A stretch of DNA of 64,000 nucleotides from CAVLDP01 sp963661945 (GTDB lineage Bacteria; Bacillota; Clostridia; Lachnospirales; Lachnospiraceae), in assembly GCA_963661945.1 (NCBI GenBank), contig CAVLDP010000006.1, positions 10,626-74,625 on the forward strand. The letters are read 5' to 3'. The notes under the pieces are model-generated. The model saw only the letters and a list, made by a program, of their open reading frames with translations. It did not search any database and was not told where the DNA came from. The first letter of the stretch is position 1, and each line of letters begins with the position of its first letter. Below, in pieces: positions 1 to 8,685 of the stretch. The position numbers and the translations under genes are program-made.

Positions 1-87
1 ACGAATTCCACGCCACTCTCTATGACGTCTGACACGCCCTGTAGAATACATGCTTCCCAGGTTTTTGCCACCTACTTCTTTTCCCAT
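1..87 (-). CDS. Unidentified protein, N-terminal 29 codons only
   Basis: An open frame starts with ATG at 87 and runs off the window edge without a stop. A GGGGGA ribosome site lies six bases before the ATG. The visible 29 residues are basic and glycine-rich, beginning MGKEVGGKNLGSMYSTGR. I do not recognise the family. It lies just downstream of the RNase P RNA gene on the same strand and could be read from the same promoter. With so little visible it could be a chance frame; the ribosome site is the main argument for it. Confidence 0.35.
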   Translation of the reverse strand, partial: MGKEVGGKNLGSMYSTGRVRRHREWRGIR

Positions 88-115
88 AAAATTCCCCCAT
101 ACTATTAAGTTAATT

Positions 116-469
116 AGAAAAGAAGCAAGACTATGAGCCGGGTTATGTCTTAGATGATCATCTATCTAGAGTTACTGTCGCCAGTAACTTCGAGCGACCA
201 ACCTGAAGCTGGCGGGCCACGTCAACGCTTCTATTAGGTCTTGCTTCGGATGGGGTTTACATGGCTACCCCTGTTGCCAGGGGCACGGTAGTCTCTTACA
301 CTGCCTTTCCACCCTTACCATACAAGTATGGCGGTATCTCTCTGTTGCACTTTCCTTGAGGTCACCCTCACCGGCCGTTAACCGGCATCCTGCCCTGTGA
401 AGCCCGGACTTTCCTCGTCTGCGACCTTGCGATCCTAGCAGCCGCGATCATCCGTCTTACTTCTTCTCT
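116..469 (-). ncRNA. rnpB: RNase P RNA (type A)
   Basis: Catalytic RNA of RNase P, which matures tRNA 5' ends. Read on the minus strand it shows the conserved 5' block GAGGAAAGTCCGGGCTTC, the AGGGTGGAAAGG-like core and a 3' block with GATAGATGATCATC and AACCCGGCT. The ends were set by the P1 helix: bases 454-469 pair with 116-131 over 16 positions, with G-U pairs. A promoter 5-6 bases before the 5' end agrees with this boundary. No clear Rho-independent terminator follows, so the 3' end is probably made by processing. Confidence 0.96.
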
Positions 470-474
470 TAATT

Positions 475-503
475 ATTATATTGTTCTTAAACTAATTTCG
501 CAA
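475..503 (-). promoter_or_regulatory. Sigma-A promoter of rnpB
   Basis: On the minus strand TTGCGA (498-503) and TATAAT (475-480) are 17 bases apart. The expected start, about 7 bases on, falls at the first base of the RNase P P1 helix. The -35 box lies inside the last codons of the upstream lyase gene. Confidence 0.7.
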
Positions 504-1617
504 TGGCATCCTCCATGCGATCTAGCGCCTCTTCAAGAACCGCTCTCCTCGTACCGAAGTTGATTCTGACATAATCTGGATTACCAAACTCTGCGCCATC
601 TGTCAGGAATACATGAGCCTCCTTTTTGAAGAAATCCGCATTCACATTATCCCCATATGGAGTGAAATCCACCCATTGCAGATAGGTTGCTTGTAAATGA
701 GGGAGTCTGGCCTTTGGAAATCTCCGTCTCAATTCCGACTCCAGATAGTCTCTGTTCGCCTTCAGATAGGAAAGCATCAAAACCTGCCAATCCTTAGACT
801 CGCCATACGTGGCAATACCGCCTTCTACATTCAGTACATGTTCCTCACCAAGAGCATATCCGAGACGTTCAAACTCCTCCCTAATAGCAGGATTTGGAAT
901 CACCGCGAAGGCGAAGATTAAGTCCGGAACATTGTACATCTTGCCATTGGAATAGAGGCAGATGGAGTTATCACGTGCATAATCATCTACCGTGAAGAAG
1001 GGAATATGTTCTCCTTCATAGACCACCTCACAATGCGCCTCATCAGAAACCACAAGCAGATTATGCTTCCTAGCAAAATGAGACAGTTCTAAGAGTTCCT
1101 CTCTCTTATAGACCTTGCCAATTGGGTTATGAGGATTGCAGAGATAGAACACTCTCGTATCATCAGTGATTGCCTCTTCTAGGGCATCAAAATCAATGCT
1201 GTATTCCTCTTCATTATTGGCAAGAGGAACGCGAAGCATGACGTTAGAAGCCTTCTCTGGTGCGGTCAGGAGGCAGCTATAATTCGGTATATTCGTAATG
1301 GACTTACCACCATAGATATTGCTTGCTACAGCAAGAGCTGGCACAATTCCTGGCACGATGCGAATCCAGCTCTTACCTGGAATCTCGGCTCTATATTCTC
1401 TTCTAAACCAATCTGTAATTGTGTTATAGATCTCATCTCCCGTCAGGAAATAGCCATAGATTGGATGCTCATTTCTAGCAGCAATTCTTCTGGTAAATGC
1501 AGGAGGAACTGCAAAATCTGTATCAGCCACCCAAAGAGGCAGATAGTCCTCTCCTAATAAGTCCCACTTGTAGCTATGCGTATTAAGCCTATCTATCTCA
1601 CGATCAAAATCATACAT
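487..1617 (-). CDS. patB: PatB/MalY-type PLP-dependent C-S lyase (cystathionine beta-lyase-like aminotransferase family)
   Basis: A fold-type I PLP enzyme of the MalY/PatB group, which cleaves cystathionine or cysteine to a thiol, pyruvate and ammonia. The 376-residue length is usual for the family. It begins with the typical MYDFD..I.R..T.S.KWD pattern. The PLP ring-nitrogen aspartate is in SDEAH (D192), the CNPHNPIG loop is at 160-167 and the Schiff-base lysine is K226. The lysine motif reads SNGKMYN rather than the common SPSKTFN, so the subgroup and substrate are uncertain. The ATG lies 4 bases after the stop of the NifX-FKBP gene. The group (family) assignment is sound; the exact substrate is inferred. 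Confidence 0.85.
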   Translation of the reverse strand: MYDFDREIDRLNTHSYKWDLLGEDYLPLWVADTDFAVPPAFTRRIAARNEHPIYGYFLTGDEIYNTITDWFRREYRAEIPGKSWIRIVPGIVPALAVASNIYGGKSITNIPNYSCLLTAPEKASNVMLRVPLANNEEEYSIDFDALEEAITDDTRVFYLCNPHNPIGKVYKREELLELSHFARKHNLLVVSDEAHCEVVYEGEHIPFFTVDDYARDNSICLYSNGKMYNVPDLIFAFAVIPNPAIREEFERLGYALGEEHVLNVEGGIATYGESKDWQVLMLSYLKANRDYLESELRRRFPKARLPHLQATYLQWVDFTPYGDNVNADFFKKEAHVFLTDGAEFGNPDYVRINFGTRRAVLEEALDRMEDAIAKLV

Positions 1618-1621
1618 CGCA

Positions 1622-2467
1622 CTAATCCTCTACACTAAGCAATTCAATCTTGAAATTAAGCGCCTTACCCGCCAGTTCATGATTGGCATCAAAGGTAATT
1701 GTCTCCTCTGTCACTTCAAGTACCTGCACAGGAAATGGTCGGCCAAGCTGATCAGAAAGATAAACCTGCATGCCAGCAGATAAGTCCTCTGCTCCAGGCA
1801 GCTGTTCAATCTGCAGCGTGAAGATCGCTTCAGGATCACTCTGTCCATAAGCTTCCTCTGGCAGCAGATGAACATTTACAATCTGTCCAACCTCCATGGA
1901 GGCAACTGCGCGATCAAAGCCCTCAATCATCATTCCTGCTCCGCAGACGAATTCCAGTGGCTCACCTCTATCATAGGATGAGTCAAACTGGCTACCATCA
2001 TCCAAAGTGCCACAGTAATGCACTGAAACTGTCTTACCAACGTTTGGTCCATCAAAGGCAGGTGCATGATGGCCACATCCACCACCGCAGTGGCAAGAAT
2101 GTCCTTCTTCATGATTGCCGCAGGAATGTCCCTCTCCATGATGATCGCAATTCACACCGGTAGACTCAAGTTCTCCCTGAAGGAAATATTCTACAGCCTC
2201 ATCTGCATCTCCAGATACGCCAGCACATACCTCTATCCCGGCATCAGATAGCGCATTCATCGCTCCACCACCAATGCCGCCACAGATTAGCGCATCAATA
2301 TTATGTTCCGAAAGAACCTGTGCTAAGGCGCCATGTCCCTGACCATTGGAGGAGATCACCTGGCTATCCACCACCTGTCCATCCTCTACTTCATAGATCT
2401 TGAATTCTTCAGAATGGCCAAAATGCTGAAAAATCTCTCCATTGTCATAAGTTACTGCAATTCTCAT
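1622..2467 (-). CDS. Fusion protein: NifX/NafY-like domain, His/Cys-rich linker, SlyD-like FKBP prolyl isomerase
   Basis: Three parts are visible. Residues about 1-103 form a dinitrogenase iron-molybdenum cofactor biosynthesis-type domain (RIAVTYDNGEIFQHFGHSEEF, then ICGGIGGGA). Residues about 107-135 are a metal-binding linker with five Cys and many His (for example HSCHCGGGCGHH). Residues about 142-281 are an FKBP domain with a SlyD-type insert, including DANHELAGKALNF. FKBP/SlyD proteins isomerise prolyl bonds, act as chaperones and can bind nickel. No nitrogenase genes are near, so the first domain probably handles a metal cluster or senses metal. An upstream GTG at 2476 lies inside the AGGTGA ribosome site, so the ATG at 2467 was chosen (281 aa). 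Confidence 0.85.
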   Translation of the reverse strand: MRIAVTYDNGEIFQHFGHSEEFKIYEVEDGQVVDSQVISSNGQGHGALAQVLSEHNIDALICGGIGGGAMNALSDAGIEVCAGVSGDADEAVEYFLQGELESTGVNCDHHGEGHSCGNHEEGHSCHCGGGCGHHAPAFDGPNVGKTVSVHYCGTLDDGSQFDSSYDRGEPLEFVCGAGMMIEGFDRAVASMEVGQIVNVHLLPEEAYGQSDPEAIFTLQIEQLPGAEDLSAGMQVYLSDQLGRPFPVQVLEVTEETITFDANHELAGKALNFKIELLSVED

Positions 2468-2488
2468 TCTAATCACCTCATAATTATT

Positions 2489-3511
2489 CTATCGATTGGA
2501 CGATGCAATATAAGCATCAAGCACTGATAGCGCCTTACCAGAATCAATAAGCTCTGCTGCAAGAGAAACGCCTTCTTCCAACGAAGATGCCTTGCCTCCA
2601 ATATAGAGCGATGCGCCTGCGTTCATAAGAACCGTATTTCTCTTAGGTCCAGTAATCGAACCATCCAGGATTCCTCTGGTAATTGCAGCGTTCTCCTCTG
2701 GAGTGCCACCCACCAGATCTTCCTTCTTGCATCTCTCAAATCCAAACTGTTCTGGTGTAATCACATAGGACTTATACCATCCATCTCTGAACTCACAAAC
2801 TGCTGTCTCACCAACAGCTGTAATCTCATCTAACTTCTCTCTGCCATAGACTACCATTCCATTTTCTACACCAAGGCTCTGTAAAACCTGTGCAAGTGGC
2901 TGTACCAGATACTCATCATAGACGCCCAGGAGCTGTCTCTTCGGATGAATTGGATTGGTTAGTGGTCCTAAGATATTAAATACAGTACGGAAGCCCAGTT
3001 CCTTGCGAATCGCGCCAACATAGCGCATTGCCGTATGATACTTCTGTGCGAAGAAGAAGCAGCAGCCTACTTCATCTAATAGTTCCAAGCATTTGTCTGG
3101 ATCCTGGTCAATGTTCACGCCAAGTGCCTCTAGACAGTCTGCAGTGCCTGACTTGGAAGACGCAGCCCGATTACCGTGCTTTGAGACAAGCATTCCACCA
3201 GCTGCTGCTACGAACATGGATGTCGTAGAAATGTTAAAACTCTTGGCATTATCTCCGCCAGTTCCTACAATCTCGAAGGTATCTCTATCTCCTCCATCCA
3301 CTTCTACAGCCTGCTCTCGCATAGCCTGCGCGCAGCCTGCAATCTCATCCGTTGTCTCAGCCTTGGCACTCTTCGTAGATAATGCTGCCAGAAATGCTGC
3401 ATTCTGCGTTGGTGTCGTATCTCCTGTCATAATCTCCTTCATGACAGTATAGGCTTCCTCATACGTTAAGTCTTCCTTCTGAACAATCTTCTCAATTGCT
3501 TCCTTGATCAT
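2489..3511 (-). CDS. trpD: Anthranilate phosphoribosyltransferase
   Basis: Transfers phosphoribose from PRPP to anthranilate, the second step of the tryptophan branch. It is full length (340 aa) with the PRPP-binding GTGGD (83-87), the following SFNIST and the KHGNR motif (111-115). The start has a GGAGGG ribosome site and a promoter 40-60 bases upstream. No other trp gene is in the window, so this copy is separated from the rest of the pathway and heads a small operon with the NifX-FKBP fusion and the C-S lyase. Related phosphoribosyltransferases outside trp operons can have other substrates, but the motifs here are standard. Confidence 0.9.
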   Translation of the reverse strand: MIKEAIEKIVQKEDLTYEEAYTVMKEIMTGDTTPTQNAAFLAALSTKSAKAETTDEIAGCAQAMREQAVEVDGGDRDTFEIVGTGGDNAKSFNISTTSMFVAAAGGMLVSKHGNRAASSKSGTADCLEALGVNIDQDPDKCLELLDEVGCCFFFAQKYHTAMRYVGAIRKELGFRTVFNILGPLTNPIHPKRQLLGVYDEYLVQPLAQVLQSLGVENGMVVYGREKLDEITAVGETAVCEFRDGWYKSYVITPEQFGFERCKKEDLVGGTPEENAAITRGILDGSITGPKRNTVLMNAGASLYIGGKASSLEEGVSLAAELIDSGKALSVLDAYIASSNR

Positions 3512-3548
3512 CTTTTTTCCCTCCGTTTTCCTTCTATTTTCATAGACT

Positions 3549-3577
3549 ATTTTATATTAAACTTTTTGCTCCCTCAA
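3549..3577 (-). promoter_or_regulatory. Sigma-A promoter of trpD
   Basis: TTGAGG (3572-3577) and TAAAAT (3549-3554) on the minus strand, 17 bases apart, 38 bases before the trpD ATG. It lies downstream of the ppdK terminator, so trpD has its own transcription start. Confidence 0.55.
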
Positions 3578-3599
3578 AGGAAGTTATTCCACATAAAAT

Positions 3600-3633
3600 A
3601 ATAAAAAATAGAGGGAAGCAATTCGCTTCCCTC
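3600..3633 (-). terminator. Rho-independent terminator after ppdK
   Basis: A nine-base-pair stem GAGGGAAGC (3611-3619 with 3625-3633, five-base loop), followed on the minus strand by TATTTTTTAT. Confidence 0.85.
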
Positions 3634-3662
3634 CATTAATAGGTAGATTTGTTCTACTTATT

Positions 3663-6299
3663 TTACTTATTTGCAATAGCAGCCTGTGCAGCAGCAAGAC
3701 GAGCAACTGGCACACGGAATGGTGAACATGATACATAATCAAGACCAATCTTGTGGCAGAACTCTACAGATGAAGGATCTCCACCGTGCTCACCGCAGAT
3801 ACCAATGTGAAGGTTAGGGTTCACTGGCTTACCAAGCTTAATAGCTGTCTCCATTAACTTACCAACACCAGTCTGGTCAAGCTTAGCAAATGGATCATTC
3901 TCGAAGATCTTAGCGTCGTAGTAAGCGCCTAAGAACTTACCAGCATCATCACGTGAGAAGCCGAATGTCATCTGAGTTAAGTCATTGGTACCGAAGCAGA
4001 AGAAGTCAGCCTCTGAAGCGATCTCATCAGCTGTAAGAGCAGCTCTAGGAATCTCAATCATAGTACCAACATGATACTTAAGATCAACGCCAGCAGCAGC
4101 GATCTCAGCATCAGCAGTCTCAACAACTACCTTCTTAACGTTCTTTAATTCCTTAACTTCGCAAACAAGTGGAATCATGATTTCTGGCTCATTTGCCCAA
4201 TCTGGATGAGCCTTCTTAACTTCGATTGCTGCACGGATAACAGCCTTAGTCTGCATCTTAGCAATAGAAGGATAGGTAACAGCAAGACGGCATCCTCTGT
4301 GACCCATCATAGGGTTGAACTCATGAAGGGAATCGCAGATTGCCTTGATCTCCTCTACAGTCTTGCCCTTAGCATCAGCAAGCTTCTTGATGTCAGCTTC
4401 TTCAGTAGGAACGAACTCATGAAGAGGTGGATCTAAGAAACGAATAGTAACTGGGCATCCCTCAAGAGCCTCATAGAGAGCCTTGAAGTCAGACTGCTGA
4501 TATGGAAGGATCTTGTCAAGAGCAACTTCTCTCTCTTCTTCTGTATCAGAGCAGATCATCTCACGGAATGCAGCAATTCTCTCTGGATCGAAGAACATGT
4601 GCTCTGTACGGCAAAGACCGATACCTTCTGCACCAAGCTCACGAGCCTTCTTAGCATCTGCTGGTGTATCTGCATTTGTTCTAACCTTAAGAGTTCTGTA
4701 CTTATCAGCCCAAGCCATAACAGTACCGAAGTCACCTGAGATAGAAGCATCAACTGTTGGAATAAGACCAGCATAGATGTTACCTGTTGTACCATCGATA
4801 GAGATCTCTGAACCCTCAACGAACTTCTGTCCAGCAAGAGTAAATGTCTTATTCTCTTCATCCATGATGATGTCGCCGCAACCAGATACACAGCAAGTAC
4901 CCATACCACGAGCAACAACGGCAGCGTGTGAAGTCATACCACCACGAACGGTCAGGATACCCTGTGCAGACTTCATACCTGTGATATCTTCTGGAGATGT
5001 CTCAAGACGAACAAGAACAACCTTCTCGCCTCTTGCAGCCCACTCTTCTGCATCATCAGCAGTAAATACAACCTTACCACAAGCAGCTCCTGGAGATGCA
5101 CCAAGGCCCTTGCCAAGTGGTGTAGCCTTCTTCAGTTCTGCAGCATCAAACTGTGGATGAAGAAGTGTATCTAAGTTACGAGGATCGATCATAGCAACTG
5201 CTTCTTCCTCGGTCTTGTGTCCTTCCTTAACGAGGTCAACGGCAATCTTAAGAGCAGCAGGAGCTGTTCTCTTACCGTTACGACACTGAAGCATATAGAG
5301 CTTCTTGTTCTCAACAGTAAACTCCATATCCTGCATATCATGGTAGTGATTCTCAAGAGTATCACAAACCTTGATGAACTCAGCATATGCCTCTGGGAAT
5401 TCCTGCTCCATCTGAGCGATTGGCATTGGTGTACGAACACCAGCAACTACGTCCTCACCCTGAGCATTCTTCAGGAACTCACCCATTAACTTGTTCTCAC
5501 CAGTAGCAGGATCACGTGTAAATGCAACACCTGTACCAGACTCGTCATTCAGGTTACCGAATACCATAGGCATTACGTTAACAGCAGTACCCCATGAGTA
5601 AGGGATATCATTATCACGACGATATACGTTTGCACGAGGATTATCCCATGAACGGAATACAGCCTCGATAGCAAGCTTAAGCTGAACAACTGGATCTGAA
5701 GGGAAGTCCTCGCCTAACTGGTTCTTGTACTCAGCCTTGAACTGCTCAGCAAGTTCCTTTAAGTCAGATGCAGTAAGCTCTACATCATACTGAACACCTC
5801 TATCAGCCTTCATCTTGTCAATTAACTGCTCGAAATACTTCTTACCAACTTCCATTACGACATCAGAGAACATCTGAATGAAACGTCTGTAAGAATCATA
5901 TACGAAACGCTCAAAAGCAGGATCTGGATTACCAGCGATCATTGCAGCTACAACGTCATCATTTAAGCCAAGGTTCAGGATTGTATCCATCATACCTGGC
6001 ATAGAAGCACGTGCACCAGAACGAACTGATACAAGAAGAGGATTCTTCAGATCACCGAACTTCTTGCCGTTCAGCTCTTCCATCTTCTTAACACCTTCCA
6101 TAGCCTGAGCCATGATTTCATCATTAATCTTGCGGCCATCCTCATAGTACTGAGTACAAGCCTCTGTTGTAATAGTAAAACCCTGAGGAACTGGCAGACC
6201 GATGCCTGTCATTTCTGCAAGGTTGGCGCCCTTTCCACCGAGAAGATTTCTCATGGACATATCGCCTTCGCTAAACATATAAACCCATTTGTTAGCCAT
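3663..6299 (-). CDS. ppdK: Pyruvate, phosphate dikinase
   Basis: Interconverts pyruvate + ATP + phosphate and PEP + AMP + pyrophosphate. In anaerobes it serves PPi-linked glycolysis or gluconeogenesis. The 878-residue length fits the bacterial family. The N-terminal nucleotide-binding domain carries GGKGANLAEM (21-30) and SVRSGA. The swivelling phosphohistidine domain has GGMTSHAA with H458. The C-terminal PEP domain ends with GICGEHGGDP, giving the catalytic C835. The gene stands alone, with its own promoter and terminator. No regulatory kinase/phosphatase (PDRP) gene is adjacent. Confidence 0.97.
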   Translation of the reverse strand: MANKWVYMFSEGDMSMRNLLGGKGANLAEMTGIGLPVPQGFTITTEACTQYYEDGRKINDEIMAQAMEGVKKMEELNGKKFGDLKNPLLVSVRSGARASMPGMMDTILNLGLNDDVVAAMIAGNPDPAFERFVYDSYRRFIQMFSDVVMEVGKKYFEQLIDKMKADRGVQYDVELTASDLKELAEQFKAEYKNQLGEDFPSDPVVQLKLAIEAVFRSWDNPRANVYRRDNDIPYSWGTAVNVMPMVFGNLNDESGTGVAFTRDPATGENKLMGEFLKNAQGEDVVAGVRTPMPIAQMEQEFPEAYAEFIKVCDTLENHYHDMQDMEFTVENKKLYMLQCRNGKRTAPAALKIAVDLVKEGHKTEEEAVAMIDPRNLDTLLHPQFDAAELKKATPLGKGLGASPGAACGKVVFTADDAEEWAARGEKVVLVRLETSPEDITGMKSAQGILTVRGGMTSHAAVVARGMGTCCVSGCGDIIMDEENKTFTLAGQKFVEGSEISIDGTTGNIYAGLIPTVDASISGDFGTVMAWADKYRTLKVRTNADTPADAKKARELGAEGIGLCRTEHMFFDPERIAAFREMICSDTEEEREVALDKILPYQQSDFKALYEALEGCPVTIRFLDPPLHEFVPTEEADIKKLADAKGKTVEEIKAICDSLHEFNPMMGHRGCRLAVTYPSIAKMQTKAVIRAAIEVKKAHPDWANEPEIMIPLVCEVKELKNVKKVVVETADAEIAAAGVDLKYHVGTMIEIPRAALTADEIASEADFFCFGTNDLTQMTFGFSRDDAGKFLGAYYDAKIFENDPFAKLDQTGVGKLMETAIKLGKPVNPNLHIGICGEHGGDPSSVEFCHKIGLDYVSCSPFRVPVARLAAAQAAIANK

Positions 6300-6356
6300 T
6301 TTTCTTCCTCCTAATTCTCATAAAACTCCATGCATGTCTTAAACACACACAATGAC

Positions 6357-6384
6357 ATTTTATCACACTTCAATTCCATTTCAA
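6357..6384 (-). promoter_or_regulatory. Sigma-A promoter of ppdK, extended -10
   Basis: TTGAAA (6379-6384), a 16-base spacer ending in the Gram-positive TGTGA extension, then TAAAAT (6357-6362), all on the minus strand. The transcribed leader is about 50 bases with an AGGAGGAAG ribosome site. Confidence 0.65.
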
Positions 6385-6433
6385 CAACTTTTGGCTGTTC
6401 CAAGTGCAAATTTTGTCTAACTATGAAAAAGTG

Positions 6434-6468
6434 CAAAAAATAAGGCCTGGGACATATATCCCAGACCT
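6434..6468 (-). terminator. Rho-independent terminator after glyQS
   Basis: A ten-base-pair stem, 6443-6452 with 6459-6468 (one G-U pair), followed on the minus strand by TATTTTTTG. It closes the unit of the membrane protein and glyQS. Confidence 0.85.
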
Positions 6469-6482
6469 CAAAATATGTGTAT

Positions 6483-7880
6483 TTAGAAGGTAAACTTGTC
6501 TTCGAAATAAGACTTCAGATCAGCAATTGCAACTCGCTCCTGCTCCATGGTATCACGATCACGAACCGTAACACATCCGTCCTCTTCGGAATCAAAGTCG
6601 TAAGTAATACAGAATGGTGTTCCAATCTCATCCATACGACGATATCTCTTACCAATGGTTCCTCTGTCATCGAACTCGCAGTTGTAGTACTTAGACAGCT
6701 CAGCAAATACCTTCTCAGCTGATTCATTCAGCTTCTTAGACAGTGGAAGAACACCAATCTTCACTGGTGCAAGAGCAGGATGGAAATGAAGCACAGTACG
6801 AACATCTGGCTTCTCCTCTGTTCCAATATTCTCCTCATCATAAGCAGCACACAGGAAAGCAAGTGTTACGCGGTCAGCACCAAGTGATGGTTCAATAACA
6901 TATGGAAGATATCTCTCATTCTTCTGGTCATCAAAGTAAGTTAAGTCCTGACCAGAGGTCTCCTGGTGACGGCCCAGATCATAATCAGTACGATCAGCAA
7001 TTCCCCAGAGTTCTCCCCAACCAAATGGGAAGAGGAATTCGATATCTGTTGTTCCCTTGGAATAGAAGGCAAGCTCTGCTGGATCATGATCACGAAGTCT
7101 CATCTCATCTTCCTTGATTCCAAGTGAGAGAAGCCAATCACGACAGAAGGCTCTCCAATACTCAAACCACTCAAGATCCGTACCTGGCTCGCAGAAGAAT
7201 TCAAGCTCCATCTGTTCGAACTCTCTGGTTCGGAAGGTGAAGTTACCTGGTGTAATCTCATTTCTAAAGGACTTACCAACCTGGCCAATACCAAATGGAA
7301 TCTTCTTACGAGAAGTACGTGCTACATTCGTGAAATTCACGAAAATACCCTGTGCTGTCTCTGGACGAAGATAAACAGTATTCTTGGCATCCTCAGTAAC
7401 ACCCTGGAAGGTCTTGAACATGAGGTTAAACTGACGAATCTCTGTAAAATTATGCTTGCCGCAAGAAGGACACTTCACAGAATGCTCCTCGATGAAGCCT
7501 TCCATCTCTTCCTTGGTCCAGCCATCTACAGAAGAAGTAAGCTCTACTCCACTCTCCGCCGCATAATCCTCGATGATCTTGTCTGCACGGAATCTCTCGT
7601 GACATTCCTTACAATCCATCAGAGGATCCGAGAATCCGCCCAAGTGGCCAGATGCCACCCATGTCTGAGGGTTCATAAGAATCGCGCAATCTACACCTAC
7701 ATTATATGGATTCTCCTGGATGAACTTCTGCCACCAAGCCTTCTTCACATTATTCTTAAGCTCAACACCTAAATTACCATAATCCCAAGTATTTGCCAGA
7801 CCACCATAAATCTCAGAGCCTGGATATACAAATCCTCTCGCCTTTGCCAAGCTAACAATCTTGTCCATTGTCTTTTCCAT
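6483..7880 (-). CDS. glyQS: Glycyl-tRNA synthetase, single-chain homodimeric type
   Basis: Class II synthetase charging tRNA-Gly. The pieces are MDKIVSLAKARGFVYPGSEIYGG at the N-terminus, a zinc-type pair of motifs (CKECHERF and CPSCGKHNF), the class II RPETAQGIFVNF motif, motif 3-like SLGADRVTLAF and a C-terminal anticodon-binding domain. The ATG at 7895 has no ribosome site. The ATG at 7880 is preceded by GAGGG at 8 bases, so the shorter 465-aa protein was chosen. Translation starts 18 bases after the upstream gene, suggesting co-transcription. No T-box leader is present directly upstream. Confidence 0.95.
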   Translation of the reverse strand: MEKTMDKIVSLAKARGFVYPGSEIYGGLANTWDYGNLGVELKNNVKKAWWQKFIQENPYNVGVDCAILMNPQTWVASGHLGGFSDPLMDCKECHERFRADKIIEDYAAESGVELTSSVDGWTKEEMEGFIEEHSVKCPSCGKHNFTEIRQFNLMFKTFQGVTEDAKNTVYLRPETAQGIFVNFTNVARTSRKKIPFGIGQVGKSFRNEITPGNFTFRTREFEQMELEFFCEPGTDLEWFEYWRAFCRDWLLSLGIKEDEMRLRDHDPAELAFYSKGTTDIEFLFPFGWGELWGIADRTDYDLGRHQETSGQDLTYFDDQKNERYLPYVIEPSLGADRVTLAFLCAAYDEENIGTEEKPDVRTVLHFHPALAPVKIGVLPLSKKLNESAEKVFAELSKYYNCEFDDRGTIGKRYRRMDEIGTPFCITYDFDSEEDGCVTVRDRDTMEQERVAIADLKSYFEDKFTF

Positions 7881-7897
7881 TGAAAAATCCCTCATTT

Positions 7898-8620
7898 CTA
7901 CTGATATATAATATATGTAATATTAGATGCATCACTATTGCCATCAGTCTGACTGATTGACACAGTAGTATCATCTATCATCTCCGTGGAATCATCCGTC
8001 ACAAATAGAACTGTGCCCGGAAGCTTCACGATAACATTCTCCTTGATTAGAAGCGCCTTAGCGGATGTGGCCGATATCGTCGCAGCATCTGCAATATCAC
8101 CCTTCTGGCCATCTGTCACCGTAACGAAGGTATCTGAGAAATCGTATCCATTCTCTACCATCTCATCTACGGATCCATCCACAAGCCAATAGGACGTATA
8201 ATCTGAATAAACCGATACGGAATCATACTTCGTTCGAAGGTAGATCCTATCATCTGATACCTTGTACTTCTCAAGAGTAATAAGCCGTTCATCCTTCGCC
8301 TTGTTGTAGGCCTTTATCTCTGCCTTGACAAAAGATTTAAGTTCAGAACTATCATAGGATGCTTCTGATGTGTCCAGAATCTCCTCAAAGATAACTGAGC
8401 CATCCTCCTGAATAGAGAGTGTTGTCTCATTCGACTTGGAATAGAAGGCGCCGGTAAGCTTAAGAACCAGAAGCACAAAAAGTATAAGAACAAGCAAAAT
8501 CGAGCCAAGAAGAATCCGGCGTCGTCTTCGAATGATTCTCCTTTTGCGCTCTGCGGCCGCTCTACGCCTCTTTCGTTCCGCCTCACTCATCTGGCGCTTG
8601 GTTGTTGTATTATTTGCCAT
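7898..8620 (-). CDS. Unknown single-pass membrane protein with a basic cytoplasmic head
   Basis: I do not recognise a named family. The first 37 residues are extremely basic (runs such as RRRAAAERKRRIIRRRRR). One hydrophobic segment follows (about 38-57), then an extracellular part of about 180 residues that is acidic and rich in Ser/Thr. The topology is N-in/C-out by the positive-inside rule. A TTG at 8647 is possible, but the ATG at 8620 has AAGGTG at 9 bases and was preferred (240 aa). It is the first gene of the glyQS unit. The arrangement resembles small envelope proteins common in Clostridia; the function is unknown. Confidence 0.75.
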   Translation of the reverse strand: MANNTTTKRQMSEAERKRRRAAAERKRRIIRRRRRILLGSILLVLILFVLLVLKLTGAFYSKSNETTLSIQEDGSVIFEEILDTSEASYDSSELKSFVKAEIKAYNKAKDERLITLEKYKVSDDRIYLRTKYDSVSVYSDYTSYWLVDGSVDEMVENGYDFSDTFVTVTDGQKGDIADAATISATSAKALLIKENVIVKLPGTVLFVTDDSTEMIDDTTVSISQTDGNSDASNITYIIYQ

Positions 8621-8649
8621 ATGTATTCGCACCTTATCACGCGTCAATC

Positions 8650-8685
8650 GGGGTAAATTATACCCCTTGATCTACAAATAATCAA
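8650..8685 (-). promoter_or_regulatory. Sigma-A promoter with a palindrome over the -10 box
   Basis: TTGATT (8680-8685), 17 bases, TATAAT (8657-8662) on the minus strand. It is overlapped by the inverted repeat GGGGTA-N5-TACCCC (8650-8666), which could be an operator. It drives the basic membrane protein and glyQS from within the end of recO. Confidence 0.65.
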
